DNA of 64,000 bases from Paracrocinitomix sp039939375 (GTDB lineage Bacteria > Bacteroidota > Bacteroidia > Flavobacteriales_D > Crocinitomicaceae): contig JBDVJO010000005.1 in assembly GCA_039939375.1 (NCBI GenBank), positions 62,001-126,000 of the forward strand, in the 5' to 3' direction. The notes under the pieces are model-generated. The model ran no database searches. It was not told the origin of the DNA and saw only the letters and a program-made list of their open reading frames with translations. Position numbers and translations under genes: made by a program. Positions 53,501 to 60,273 of the stretch are shown one piece after another; position 1 is the stretch's first letter, and each line of letters opens with the position of its first letter.

Positions 53501-54355
53501 TAATTCTTGGTGTTCTTTTTCAAGGATAGTTTCACGATCTAGAAGTACTTCATTTCTTTCAATCGACACCACTTCTCCTGTATCCTCATCTACGAAATCT
53601 TCTACCCAAGTTTTTAAAACTCTTGCAGCTAATTTACGACCCAGTGCATTTTTCAATGCGGCCTTAGTTACTTTAACTTCATCTGCAAGGTCAAAGATTT
53701 CTAGAATGTCCTTATCACTTTCGTATCCGATAGCACGGAACAATGTAGTAACAGGTAATTTTTTCTTACGGTCGATATATGCATACATTACTGAATTGAT
53801 ATCAGTTGCAAATTCGATCCATGATCCTTTAAAAGGGATAATTCTAGCTGAATAAAGTTTGGTTCCGTTAGCGTGACGAGACTGACCGAAGAAAACTCCA
53901 GGCGATCTGTGTAGCTGAGAAACAATAACTCTTTCAGCACCATTGATAACGAAAGATCCTTTTGGTGTCATATAAGGGATAGTTCCCAAATACACATCTT
54001 GTACGATCGTTTCAAAATCCTCATGCTCAGGATCAGTACAATATAATTTCAACTTTGCTTTCAGTGGAACACTGTAAGTCAATCCTCTATCGATACACTC
54101 AACGATTGTATATCTAGGAGGGTCAATGAAATAATCTAAGAATTCTAAAACGAACTGATTTCTCGTATCCGTAATAGGGAAATTCTCACTAAACACTTTG
54201 AAGAGACCTTCTTCGTTTCTGTTTTCAGGTGTTGTTTCCAACTGAAAGAACTGTCTAAAAGACTCTAACTGTATGTCTAAAAAGTCAGGGTATTCAAATA
54301 CCTTAGATTGACTTCTGAAGCTAATTCTTTCGGTAATATTATTTGTTGATCCCAA
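50543..54355 (-). CDS. rpoB: RNA polymerase beta subunit
   Basis: 1270 residues. Marks are the fork-loop and rifampicin region ([33 protein letters not shown]), [14 protein letters not shown], the Mg2+-proximal region with [16 protein letters not shown], and the C-terminal [26 protein letters not shown]. The Rif-pocket residues Gln, Asp, His and Ser appear in their usual wild-type state ([20 protein letters not shown]). It lies downstream of rplL with an intervening hairpin at 54409-54448. Confidence 0.98.
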   Translation of the reverse strand: [1270 protein letters not shown]

Positions 54356-54408
54356 GGCTAAAAAATTTAAGTTATCAAAACGCTTATTTAATCATAAGCA
54401 ATATAAAA

Positions 54409-54448
54409 CAGGAGTAGGCACATGCCCGAAAGCAGTGCCTATCCTGTG
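54409..54448 (-). promoter_or_regulatory. Hairpin between rplL and rpoB (attenuator or processing site)
   Basis: ACAGGA-TAGGCAC with one bulged base (54409-54422) pairs with GTGCCTATCCTGT (54436-54448), with an inner TGC/GCA stem and a six-base loop. The stem is followed on the reverse strand by four T. It sits in the rplL-rpoB gap, the same place where enterobacteria have a partial terminator and an RNase III site. Confidence 0.7.
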
Positions 54449-54463
54449 TAAATTAAGTATGTC

Positions 54464-54841
54464 TTACTTAAGCTCTACTTCAGCTCCTGCCTCTTCTAAA
54501 GAAGATTTAAGACCTTCAGCTTCGTCTTTAGAAACAGCTTCTTTAACTGTAGCTGGTGCGCTATCAACTAATTCTTTTGCTTCTTTAAGCCCTTTACCAG
54601 TTAATTCTTTAACTAGTTTTACTACAGCTAGTTTAGAACCACCAGCGGCTTTTAAGATTACGTCAAACTCAGTTTGAGCTTCTGCACCAGCGTCACCACC
54701 AGCAGCAGGTCCAGCAACAGCAACTGCAGCAGCAGCAGCTGGCTCGATTCCATACTCTTCTTTTAAGATATCAGCTAATTCGTTAACGTCTTTTACTGTT
54801 AAATTTACTAGCTCTTCAGCGAATTTTTTTAAATCTGCCAT
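54464..54841 (-). CDS. rplL: 50S ribosomal protein L7/L12
   Basis: 125 residues. The N-terminal dimer domain (LKKFAEELVNLTVKDVNELADIL), the Ala/Gly hinge (AAAAVAVAGPAAGGDAGAEAQ) and the C-terminal factor-binding domain (FDVILKAAGGSKLAVVKLVKELTGKGLKEAKELVDSAP) are all typical. It forms the ribosomal stalk with L10 and recruits translation factors. It follows rplJ by 29 bases and precedes rpoB with a hairpin between. Confidence 0.98.
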   Translation of the reverse strand: MADLKKFAEELVNLTVKDVNELADILKEEYGIEPAAAAAVAVAGPAAGGDAGAEAQTEFDVILKAAGGSKLAVVKLVKELTGKGLKEAKELVDSAPATVKEAVSKDEAEGLKSSLEEAGAEVELK

Positions 54842-54870
54842 TTTATTTAATTTTAATTTAAGTTAATTGT

Positions 54871-55398
54871 TTATGCTTCCGTTCTTTCGGAAAGCGTTTT
54901 TAAAATACCTGCAATTGTTCCGCCACCAGACTTAAGTCCAGAAATAACGTTTTTAGCAGGCGATTGTAGAAGACCAATGATTTCTCCGATAAGCTCTTCT
55001 TTAGATTTGATAGCACTTAGGAATTCTAAGTTATCATCTCCAGTGTAGATAGCTTCTTCGATAAAAGCACCTTTGATAAGTGGTTTATCGTTTTTCTTTC
55101 TGAAATCTTTGATCAACTTTGCTGGTGCATTACCAACTTCAGAGAACATAATTGCAGTAGGACCAGCAAGCACTCCGTAAAGTTCTTCATAGTTCTTATC
55201 TTCAATTTTCTCCATGGCTTTCTTAAGCAACGTGTTTTTTACAACTCTTAGCTCAATATTTCCTTTGAAGCATTTTTCTCTTAAAGTATTTACAGTTTCT
55301 ACATTTAAACCTGCAGTATCTGTAAGGTAAAAGACACCCGACTCAGACAATTTGGTTGCCAAATCATCAATGTACTTTGATTTTTCCTCTTTCGTCAT
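54871..55398 (-). CDS. rplJ: 50S ribosomal protein L10
   Basis: 175 residues. Starts with TKEEKSKYIDDLATKLSESGVFYLTDTAGL and has TLREKCFKGNIELRVVKNTLLKKAME and VLAGPTAIMFSEVGNAPAKLIKDFRKK, the L10 family pattern. It anchors L7/L12 to the ribosome and, in other bacteria, represses its own operon. The start lies 13 bases after rplA. Confidence 0.97.
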   Translation of the reverse strand: MTKEEKSKYIDDLATKLSESGVFYLTDTAGLNVETVNTLREKCFKGNIELRVVKNTLLKKAMEKIEDKNYEELYGVLAGPTAIMFSEVGNAPAKLIKDFRKKNDKPLIKGAFIEEAIYTGDDNLEFLSAIKSKEELIGEIIGLLQSPAKNVISGLKSGGGTIAGILKTLSERTEA

Positions 55399-55411
55399 AA
55401 TAGAGTGTTAT

Positions 55412-56107
55412 TTAGCCAGCAAAACTTTTGGTATCGATTTGGATACCAGGAGACATTGTAGAGCTCATACAGATACTCTTAATGTAAACTCCTTTTGCAG
55501 CTGTTGGTTTTAATTTAACAATTGATTGAAGTAACTCATTCGCATTTTCTTCGATTTTAGCAGGATCAAAAGATACCTTAGCTACCGCCGAATGAATAAT
55601 ACCGAATTTGTCAACTCTAAAGTCAATTTTACCTGCCTTTACTTCAGTAACCGCTTTACCTATGTCCATAGTAACAGTTCCGGTTTTAGGATTCGGCATA
55701 AGACCTCTTGGCCCTAATACTCTACCTAAAGCACCAACTTTACCCATTACAGAAGGCATAGTTACGATCACATCAATATCGGTCCAACCACCTTTGATTT
55801 TAGCGATATAATCATCTAAACCAACGTGATCCGCACCTGCAGCTTTAGCTTCTTCTTCTTTGTCAGGAGTACATAACACCAATACTTTGACGTCTTTACC
55901 TGTACCATGAGGAAGCGCAACTGTTCCACGTACCATTTGGTTTGCTTTTCTTGGATCAACACCTAATCTAACTGCGATATCAATAGACGCGTCAAATTTT
56001 GCGGTTGTGATCTCCTTAACTAAACTACTCGCTTCAGTCAAGGAATAAGCTTTGTCTTGGTCAATCTTAGCCAAGATCTCTTTTCTTTTCTTACTTACTC
56101 TTGCCAT
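55412..56107 (-). CDS. rplA: 50S ribosomal protein L1
   Basis: 231 residues. ARVSKKRKEILAKIDQDKAYSL, FDASIDIAVRLGVDPRKANQMVRGTVALPHGTGKDVKVLV, LGRVLGPRGLMPNPKTGTVT and ENANELLQSIVKLKPTAAKGVYIKSI are L1 family marks. It forms the L1 stalk and is the autogenous regulator of the L11-L1 operon in other bacteria. It lies seven bases after rplK. Confidence 0.97.
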   Translation of the reverse strand: MARVSKKRKEILAKIDQDKAYSLTEASSLVKEITTAKFDASIDIAVRLGVDPRKANQMVRGTVALPHGTGKDVKVLVLCTPDKEEEAKAAGADHVGLDDYIAKIKGGWTDIDVIVTMPSVMGKVGALGRVLGPRGLMPNPKTGTVTMDIGKAVTEVKAGKIDFRVDKFGIIHSAVAKVSFDPAKIEENANELLQSIVKLKPTAAKGVYIKSICMSSTMSPGIQIDTKSFAG

Positions 56108-56114
56108 AGCTTAA

Positions 56115-56558
56115 TTATTTAGATTCAGGAAATGCGCCTTGAACAACGATACCCATACTTCTTGCAGTACCTGCTACCATTTTCATTGCTGATTCAACTT
56201 TAAAAGCATTCATATCCTGAATTTTATCTTCAGCGATTGCTCTTACTTGATCCCAAGAAACTTTTGCTACTTTTACTCTATTTGGTTCCGCAGAACCAGA
56301 CTTCAATTTCGCAGCTTCTAATAATTGTACAGCTACCGGAGGAGTTTTAACGATAAAGTCAAAAGACTTGTCGCCATAAACTGTGATCACTACCGGCAAT
56401 ACTTTTCCAGCTTTCTCTTGGGTTCTCGCATTAAACTGCTTACAGAACTCCATGATGTTTACACCTTTCGCACCTAATGCAGGTCCTACTGGTGGTGCTG
56501 GATTAGCTGCTCCACCTTTAATTTGAAGCTTGATTAATCCATCAACTTGTTTTGCCAT
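56115..56558 (-). CDS. rplK: 50S ribosomal protein L11
   Basis: 147 residues with the L11 pattern KLQIKGGAANPAPPVGPALGAKGVNIMEFCKQFNART, PVVITVYGDKSFDFIVKTPPV and MVAGTARSMGIVV. It binds the GTPase-associated 23S rRNA. The 92 bases up to nusG hold short inverted segments on the reverse strand and could contain an L1 binding structure, but I could not match the known consensus, so none is called. Confidence 0.97.
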   Translation of the reverse strand: MAKQVDGLIKLQIKGGAANPAPPVGPALGAKGVNIMEFCKQFNARTQEKAGKVLPVVITVYGDKSFDFIVKTPPVAVQLLEAAKLKSGSAEPNRVKVAKVSWDQVRAIAEDKIQDMNAFKVESAMKMVAGTARSMGIVVQGAFPESK

Positions 56559-56650
56559 TTTGCATTGTTTGTGGTAGTACTAGCGTGCGTTAATCGCGGA
56601 CGGGAAGCATTCAGAACGTCTACGTAGCACTTCTACCTGTTAATAAAACC

Positions 56651-57202
56651 TTAACTGTTTTTATCGACTTGCATGTAATTTAACTCCAGTGGAGTTTTAC
56701 GGCCGAATATTTTTACCATCACCTCTAACTTCTTCTTCTCTTCATTAATATTTTCAATCACCCCGTTAAATCCGTTGAATGGACCGTCAATTACTTTAAC
56801 AGTTTCTCCAACAACATAAGGGATGTTTAATTCTTCTTCTTGCTCAGCTAACTCATCTACTTTACCAAGTATTCTATGAACTTCGCTTTGACGCATTGGC
56901 ATAGGATCTCCTCCTTTAACTGCCGCCATGAACCCAATTACATTAGGTACACTTTTAATTACGTGTTGTACTTCACCTTCTAATGCAGCTTCGATTAACA
57001 CGTATCCAGGTAAATAATTTCTTTCCTTGCTGATTTTTTTACCGTTTCTTATTTGGTAAACTTTCTCAGTAGGGATTAGCACTTGTCCAACCAGGTGCTC
57101 CAATTTGTGACGTTTAATTTCAAGCTCGATATAATCACGAACTTTCTTTTCTTTACCACCAATTGCTCTTACAACGTACCAACGTTTTTTTACTTCAGCC
57201 AT
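56651..57202 (-). CDS. nusG: Transcription antitermination factor NusG
   Basis: 183 residues. The NGN domain is KRWYVVRAIGGKEKKVRDYIELEI ... PTEKVYQIRNGKKISKERNYLPGYVLIEA, with NVIGFMAA. The C-terminal KOW is VIDGPFNGFNGVIENINEEKKKLEVMVKIFGRKTPLEL. It couples RNA polymerase to ribosomes or Rho. The start overlaps the secE stop by one base (TAATG), so the two are translationally coupled. Confidence 0.97.
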   Translation of the reverse strand: MAEVKKRWYVVRAIGGKEKKVRDYIELEIKRHKLEHLVGQVLIPTEKVYQIRNGKKISKERNYLPGYVLIEAALEGEVQHVIKSVPNVIGFMAAVKGGDPMPMRQSEVHRILGKVDELAEQEEELNIPYVVGETVKVIDGPFNGFNGVIENINEEKKKLEVMVKIFGRKTPLELNYMQVDKNS

Positions 57203-57465
57203 TATCCTTGTTTATATACACCCATTAAATCATAGTAAAAACCTAATACCCCAGGCCAGAAACCGAAGTCTGCTGCCCCTGTTGCTTGGTCATACTTTAC
57301 ATTGATTCCGAAAACGTAGTCCATTGCGAATATCATTAAAGCAAAAATTACCGAAGCAACGAGTACTACGATAGAGCTACTTTGAAGTTGTTCCCACGTT
57401 GGCCATGTTACTTTGTGTACAAGCTCGTTGTAAGAATCTTCAATATATTGTATAATGTTTGCCAC
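57202..57465 (-). CDS. secE: Preprotein translocase subunit SecE
   Basis: 87 residues: a soluble amphipathic part (IIQYIEDSYNELVHKVTWPTWEQLQSSSIVVLVASVIFALMIFAMDYVFG) with the KVTWPT motif and one membrane segment, then a longer C-terminal tail (DQATGAADFGFWPGVLGFYYDLMGVYKQG). The tail is longer than in E. coli-type single-helix SecE. It is a core part of SecYEG. It lies between tRNA-Trp and nusG. Confidence 0.94.
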   Translation of the reverse strand: MANIIQYIEDSYNELVHKVTWPTWEQLQSSSIVVLVASVIFALMIFAMDYVFGINVKYDQATGAADFGFWPGVLGFYYDLMGVYKQG

Positions 57466-57500
57466 TTTATTTCAATTTTAAATTGTCAAGTAAATGACTT

Positions 57501-57523
57501 AAGGTTGAGAATAGCTCAACCTT
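57501..57523. other. 9-bp perfect hairpin between tRNA-Trp and secE
   Basis: AAGGTTGAG (57501-57509) pairs with CTCAACCTT (57515-57523) around AATAG. There is no T run downstream on the transcribed (reverse) strand, so it is not a strong terminator for the operon; on the plus strand TTTTATTTCTTTTTT follows. It may be a processing or leader element. Confidence 0.6.
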
Positions 57524-57537
57524 TTATTTCTTTTTTG

Positions 57538-57608
57538 CACGGGTGGAAGGATTCGAACCCTCATCAACGGTGTTGGAGACCGGCATTCTACCATTGAACT
57601 ACACCCGT
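57538..57608 (-). tRNA. tRNA-Trp (anticodon CCA)
   Basis: The reverse strand folds as a tRNA: acceptor ACGGGTG/CACCCGT with discriminator G, D-arm AGTTCAATGGTAGAA, anticodon loop CTCCAAC with CCA, T-arm GAGGGTTCGAATCCTTC. CCA is not encoded. It lies between tuf and secE, as in many bacteria where this tRNA is co-transcribed with secE. Confidence 0.96.
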
Positions 57609-57637
57609 AAAAAGAGAGAAGCCGAAGCTTCTCTCTT
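57609..57637 (-). terminator. UUCG hairpin with U run directly before tRNA-Trp
   Basis: AAGAGAGAAGC (57612-57622) pairs perfectly with GCTTCTCTCTT (57627-57637) around a CGAA loop, which is UUCG on the transcribed strand, an extra-stable tetraloop closed by C-G. A run of five T ends at 57609, exactly one base before the tRNA 5' end at 57608. It follows the tuf stop by 18 bases. Confidence 0.8.
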
Positions 57638-57654
57638 GGTATATTATGAGTTTA

Positions 57655-58842
57655 TTACTCGATAATTTCAGTAACCTGACCAGCACCAACTGTTCTACCA
57701 CCTTCTCTAATTGCAAATCTCAACGATTGGTTGATTGCAACTGGAACGATTAGGTTAACAGTAATAGTTACGTTGTCACCAGGCATTACCATTTCTCTAC
57801 CATCTTCTAAGATGATTTCACCAGTAACGTCTGTAGTTCTTAAGTAGAACTGTGGTCTATATTTGTTATGGAATGGAGTGTGACGTCCACCTTCTTCTTT
57901 TTTCAAGATATAAACCTCAGCTTTAAATTTAGAGTGAGGCTTAATAGAACCAGGCTTAGCGATAACCATACCTCTTCTGATTTCAGACTTCTCAATTCCT
58001 CTTAATAAAAGACCAACGTTATCTCCAGCTTCACCTCTATCTAGGATCTTTCTGAACATCTCAACACCTGTAACAGTTGATTTTAATTTCTCATCACCCA
58101 TTCCGATAATGTCAACTTCTTCACCAGAGTTAATTACACCAGTTTCGATTTTCCCTGTAGCAACAGTACCACGTCCAGTAATAGAGAATACATCCTCAAC
58201 TGGCATTAAGAAATCTTTATCAACTTCTCTAGTAGGTAATTCGATCCAAGAATCAACGTTAGACATTAATTCAGTAATAGTAGCTTCCCACTTAGCTTCA
58301 CCGTTTAATCCACCTAAAGCAGATCCAGCGATAACTGGTGTGTTGTCACCATCATATTCGTAGAACGATAATAAATCTCTGATTTCCATTTCAACAAGCT
58401 CTAATAACTCTTCGTCATCAACCATGTCTACTTTGTTCATGAATACAACCATTCTAGGAACCCCAACTTGTCTTCCCAAAAGGATGTGCTCTCTAGTTTG
58501 TGGCATAGGACCATCAGTAGCCGCAACTACTAAGATAGCACCGTCCATTTGAGCAGCACCTGTTACCATGTTCTTTACGTAATCGGCGTGACCTGGACAA
58601 TCTACGTGAGCGTAGTGTCTTGAATCAGTTTCATACTCAACATGTGAAGTATTAATAGTAATACCTCTTTCTTTTTCTTCTGGAGCGTTATCGATAGTAT
58701 CGAAATCTCTTACCTCTGCACCACCAGCTTTACCTAATACAACAGTAATAGCAGCAGTCAAAGTAGTTTTTCCATGATCAACGTGTCCAATAGTCCCAAT
58801 GTTCACGTGTGGTTTGGAACGGTCAAATGTTTCCTTAGCCAT
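57655..58842 (-). CDS. tuf: Elongation factor Tu
   Basis: 395 residues. Marks: NIGTIGHVDHGKTTLT (P-loop), DTIDNAPEEKERGITIN, YAHVDCPGHADYVKNMV, MVVFMNKVDMVDDEEL, SALGGL, and the domain II/III ending AIREGGRTVGAGQVTEIIE. It delivers aminoacyl-tRNA to the ribosome. The 249-base leader up to tRNA-Thr(GGT) has ACACAC/GTGTGT arms (58899-58919) but no obvious promoter, consistent with read-through from the tRNA cluster. Confidence 0.98.
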   Translation of the reverse strand: MAKETFDRSKPHVNIGTIGHVDHGKTTLTAAITVVLGKAGGAEVRDFDTIDNAPEEKERGITINTSHVEYETDSRHYAHVDCPGHADYVKNMVTGAAQMDGAILVVAATDGPMPQTREHILLGRQVGVPRMVVFMNKVDMVDDEELLELVEMEIRDLLSFYEYDGDNTPVIAGSALGGLNGEAKWEATITELMSNVDSWIELPTREVDKDFLMPVEDVFSITGRGTVATGKIETGVINSGEEVDIIGMGDEKLKSTVTGVEMFRKILDRGEAGDNVGLLLRGIEKSEIRRGMVIAKPGSIKPHSKFKAEVYILKKEEGGRHTPFHNKYRPQFYLRTTDVTGEIILEDGREMVMPGDNVTITVNLIVPVAINQSLRFAIREGGRTVGAGQVTEIIE

Positions 58843-59091
58843 AATCTACAATTGTTTACTTATTTATTATTTATTTATCAAATTATATAAACATCAAAAC
58901 ACACCTTAAAAAAGTGTGTACTTATCCTGTTGAGCGATTGACGACTTTTAATCGTTATTAAAAGTTTCTCGCAATTACTCTACTTTTAGTGTTTTCTTCT
59001 TCTACAATCCTCTTCATTCACCAAAGTTCACTAGTGACGCTATCTTTCTGCGTCAGGGAATCAAGCCCAATCAAATCACTCTCTCTTATCG

Positions 59092-59163
59092 AGCCAATGA
59101 CGAGAATTGAACTCGTGACCTCTTCCTTACCAAGGAAACGCTCTACCCCTGAGCTACACCGGC
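59092..59163 (-). tRNA. tRNA-Thr (anticodon GGT)
   Basis: Reverse-strand fold: acceptor GCCGGTG/CATTGGC (with G.T pairs), discriminator T, anticodon stem TTTCC/GGAAG around TTGGTAA with anticodon GGT, T-arm CACGAGTTCAATTCTCG. CCA is not encoded. It is the last of four tRNAs before tuf. Confidence 0.95.
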
Positions 59164-59236
59164 ACTAGTTCTTTTTATTTTAATTGTCTCGTTTGACAAC
59201 CTTCGAAAATGCGTTCACATCTCCAATTCTTTTTTG

Positions 59237-59309
59237 AGCGGGAGACGAGACTCGAACTCGCGACCCTCAGCTTGGAAGGCTGACGCTCTACCAACTGAGC
59301 TACTCCCGC
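59237..59309 (-). tRNA. tRNA-Gly (anticodon TCC)
   Basis: Reverse-strand fold: acceptor GCGGGAG/CTCCCGC, discriminator T, D-arm AGCTCAGTTGGTAGAGC, anticodon stem TCAGC/GCTGA around CTTCCAA with anticodon TCC, T-arm CGCGAGTTCGAGTCTCG. CCA is not encoded. Confidence 0.96.
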
Positions 59310-59326
59310 TTAAAAATTTAGTATTG

Positions 59327-59409
59327 TGGGGAGAGCAGGATTCGAACCTACGAAGACATAAGTCAGCAGAGTTACAGTCTGCCCCAGTTGGCCGCTTTGG
59401 TATCTCCCC
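59327..59409 (-). tRNA. tRNA-Tyr (anticodon GTA)
   Basis: Reverse-strand fold: acceptor GGGGAGA/TCTCCCC with discriminator A, anticodon stem GCAGA/TCTGC around CTGTAAC with anticodon GTA, and a long variable arm, typical of bacterial class II tRNA-Tyr (83 nt). CCA is not encoded. Confidence 0.95.
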
Positions 59410-59424
59410 AATAATACTATAAAA

Positions 59425-59501
59425 TGGAGCCTCTGGAGGGACTCGAACCCACGACCTGCTGATTACAAATCAGCTGCTCTAGCCAGCTGAGCTACAGAGG
59501 C
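59425..59501 (-). tRNA. tRNA-Thr (anticodon TGT), with encoded CCA
   Basis: Reverse-strand fold: acceptor GCCTCTG/CAGAGGC, discriminator T followed by an encoded CCA (59427-59425), anticodon stem GCTGA/TCAGC around TTTGTAA with anticodon TGT, T-arm GTGGGTTCGAGTCCC. It is the first gene of the tRNA-tuf transcript and the only one of the five tRNAs here with CCA in the DNA. Confidence 0.96.
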
Positions 59502-59520
59502 AAAATCTCCTATTAAAAGA

Positions 59521-59554
59521 ACTAAAAAACTCCCGCCTTTTTCAAAACGGGAGT
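59521..59554 (-). terminator. Terminator of the chalcone-isomerase-like gene, overlapping the tRNA promoter start
   Basis: ACTCCCG (59529-59535) pairs with CGGGAGT (59548-59554) around a 12-base loop, followed on the reverse strand by six T. It lies 67 bases after the stop of the gene ending at 59621 and begins two bases after the -7 box of the tRNA promoter. Confidence 0.8.
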
Positions 59555-59555
59555 G

Positions 59556-59586
59556 CAAATATATGAAACTAATTTCTGTTGACAAA
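59556..59586 (-). promoter_or_regulatory. Promoter of the tRNA-tuf core operon
   Basis: On the reverse strand TTTG (59586-59583), then exactly 19 bases, then TATATTTG (59563-59556): perfect consensus at perfect spacing. An A/T-rich stretch with T8 upstream could act like an UP element. Transcription would begin near 59550, inside the adjoining terminator stem, 50 bases before tRNA-Thr(TGT). Confidence 0.75.
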
Positions 59587-59620
59587 AAAAATAATTGTAA
59601 TTTTTTTTGAAAAAATTTAG

Positions 59621-60190
59621 TTATTTACCTAACATCTTCTTTTTCAGGTTTTCATCTGCCGGGTCATCACATAACCAAACGCCAAATAAAGCCTTTTTAA
59701 AGTCTAATCCTTCAACTGTTACCAGTGCTTTACCATTCTTTTGAAGAGTTGTTCCTTTACCAGGTTGATAAATTAAGTCAAAAACATCTCCATCTACTAC
59801 ATCAGCAGCGAATCCTTTTTTGATTAACGTTTCAAGTCGCTCTTGAATAGGTGCCATTTTTCCTCCAGTCGATTTCTCCATACCTTCTCTAACTGCACCT
59901 TCTAATTTTGAATTTGAAACCATCCCTGAGATGATTCTTAATTTAACAGCCATAGCTTCATCTGCGTTGATGATTGTATTGGCATCAGAAGACTTGTTTG
60001 TCACGTATAATACACCAACATAAAGATCCATCCATAATTTCTCACGAATACCTCCACCATTCATTTTCAAGTACTCACCATCTACCTTCATTAATTTAGG
60101 CATAGCGATACCACCAATTTCAACCTGGGCAACTGCAGCATTTGATAAAAATAAAGCCACTGTTAACATTGCTAATAATTTAAATTTCAT
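59621..60190 (-). CDS. Chalcone isomerase-like fold secreted protein
   Basis: 189 residues with a signal peptide (LLAMLTVALFLSNAAVAQ). The core reads VEIGGIAMPKLMKVDGEYLKMNGGGIREKLWMDLYVGVLYV, then GFAADVVDGDVFDLIYQPGKGTTLQKNGK and DFKKALFGVWLCDDPADENLKKKMLG, the pattern of the chalcone-isomerase-like (Chalcone_3) family, which in bacteria are thought to bind fatty acids or similar ligands. It is not a plant-type isomerase by itself. It begins 34 bases after the hpf terminator. Confidence 0.85.
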   Translation of the reverse strand: MKFKLLAMLTVALFLSNAAVAQVEIGGIAMPKLMKVDGEYLKMNGGGIREKLWMDLYVGVLYVTNKSSDANTIINADEAMAVKLRIISGMVSNSKLEGAVREGMEKSTGGKMAPIQERLETLIKKGFAADVVDGDVFDLIYQPGKGTTLQKNGKALVTVEGLDFKKALFGVWLCDDPADENLKKKMLGK

Positions 60191-60223
60191 AATTTCTTTT
60201 TCTACTTGATTTACAATTTCTAT

Positions 60224-60257
60224 TCCAAAAAAAATCCTCTAGTGATTTACTAGAGGA
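60224..60257 (-). terminator. Terminator after hpf
   Basis: TCCTCTAGT (60235-60243) pairs perfectly with ACTAGAGGA (60249-60257) around GATTT. On the reverse strand the stem is followed by eight T. It lies 17 bases after the hpf stop. Confidence 0.9.
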
Positions 60258-60273
60258 CTAATTTACATATATT

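Noticed and set aside
56559..56650. L1-binding leader before rplK
   Set aside because: Short inverted segments exist but I could not match the known L1 recognition structure, so it is not called as a feature.
59234..59422. 62-residue plus-strand frame
   Set aside because: It covers tRNA-Gly and tRNA-Tyr in antisense.
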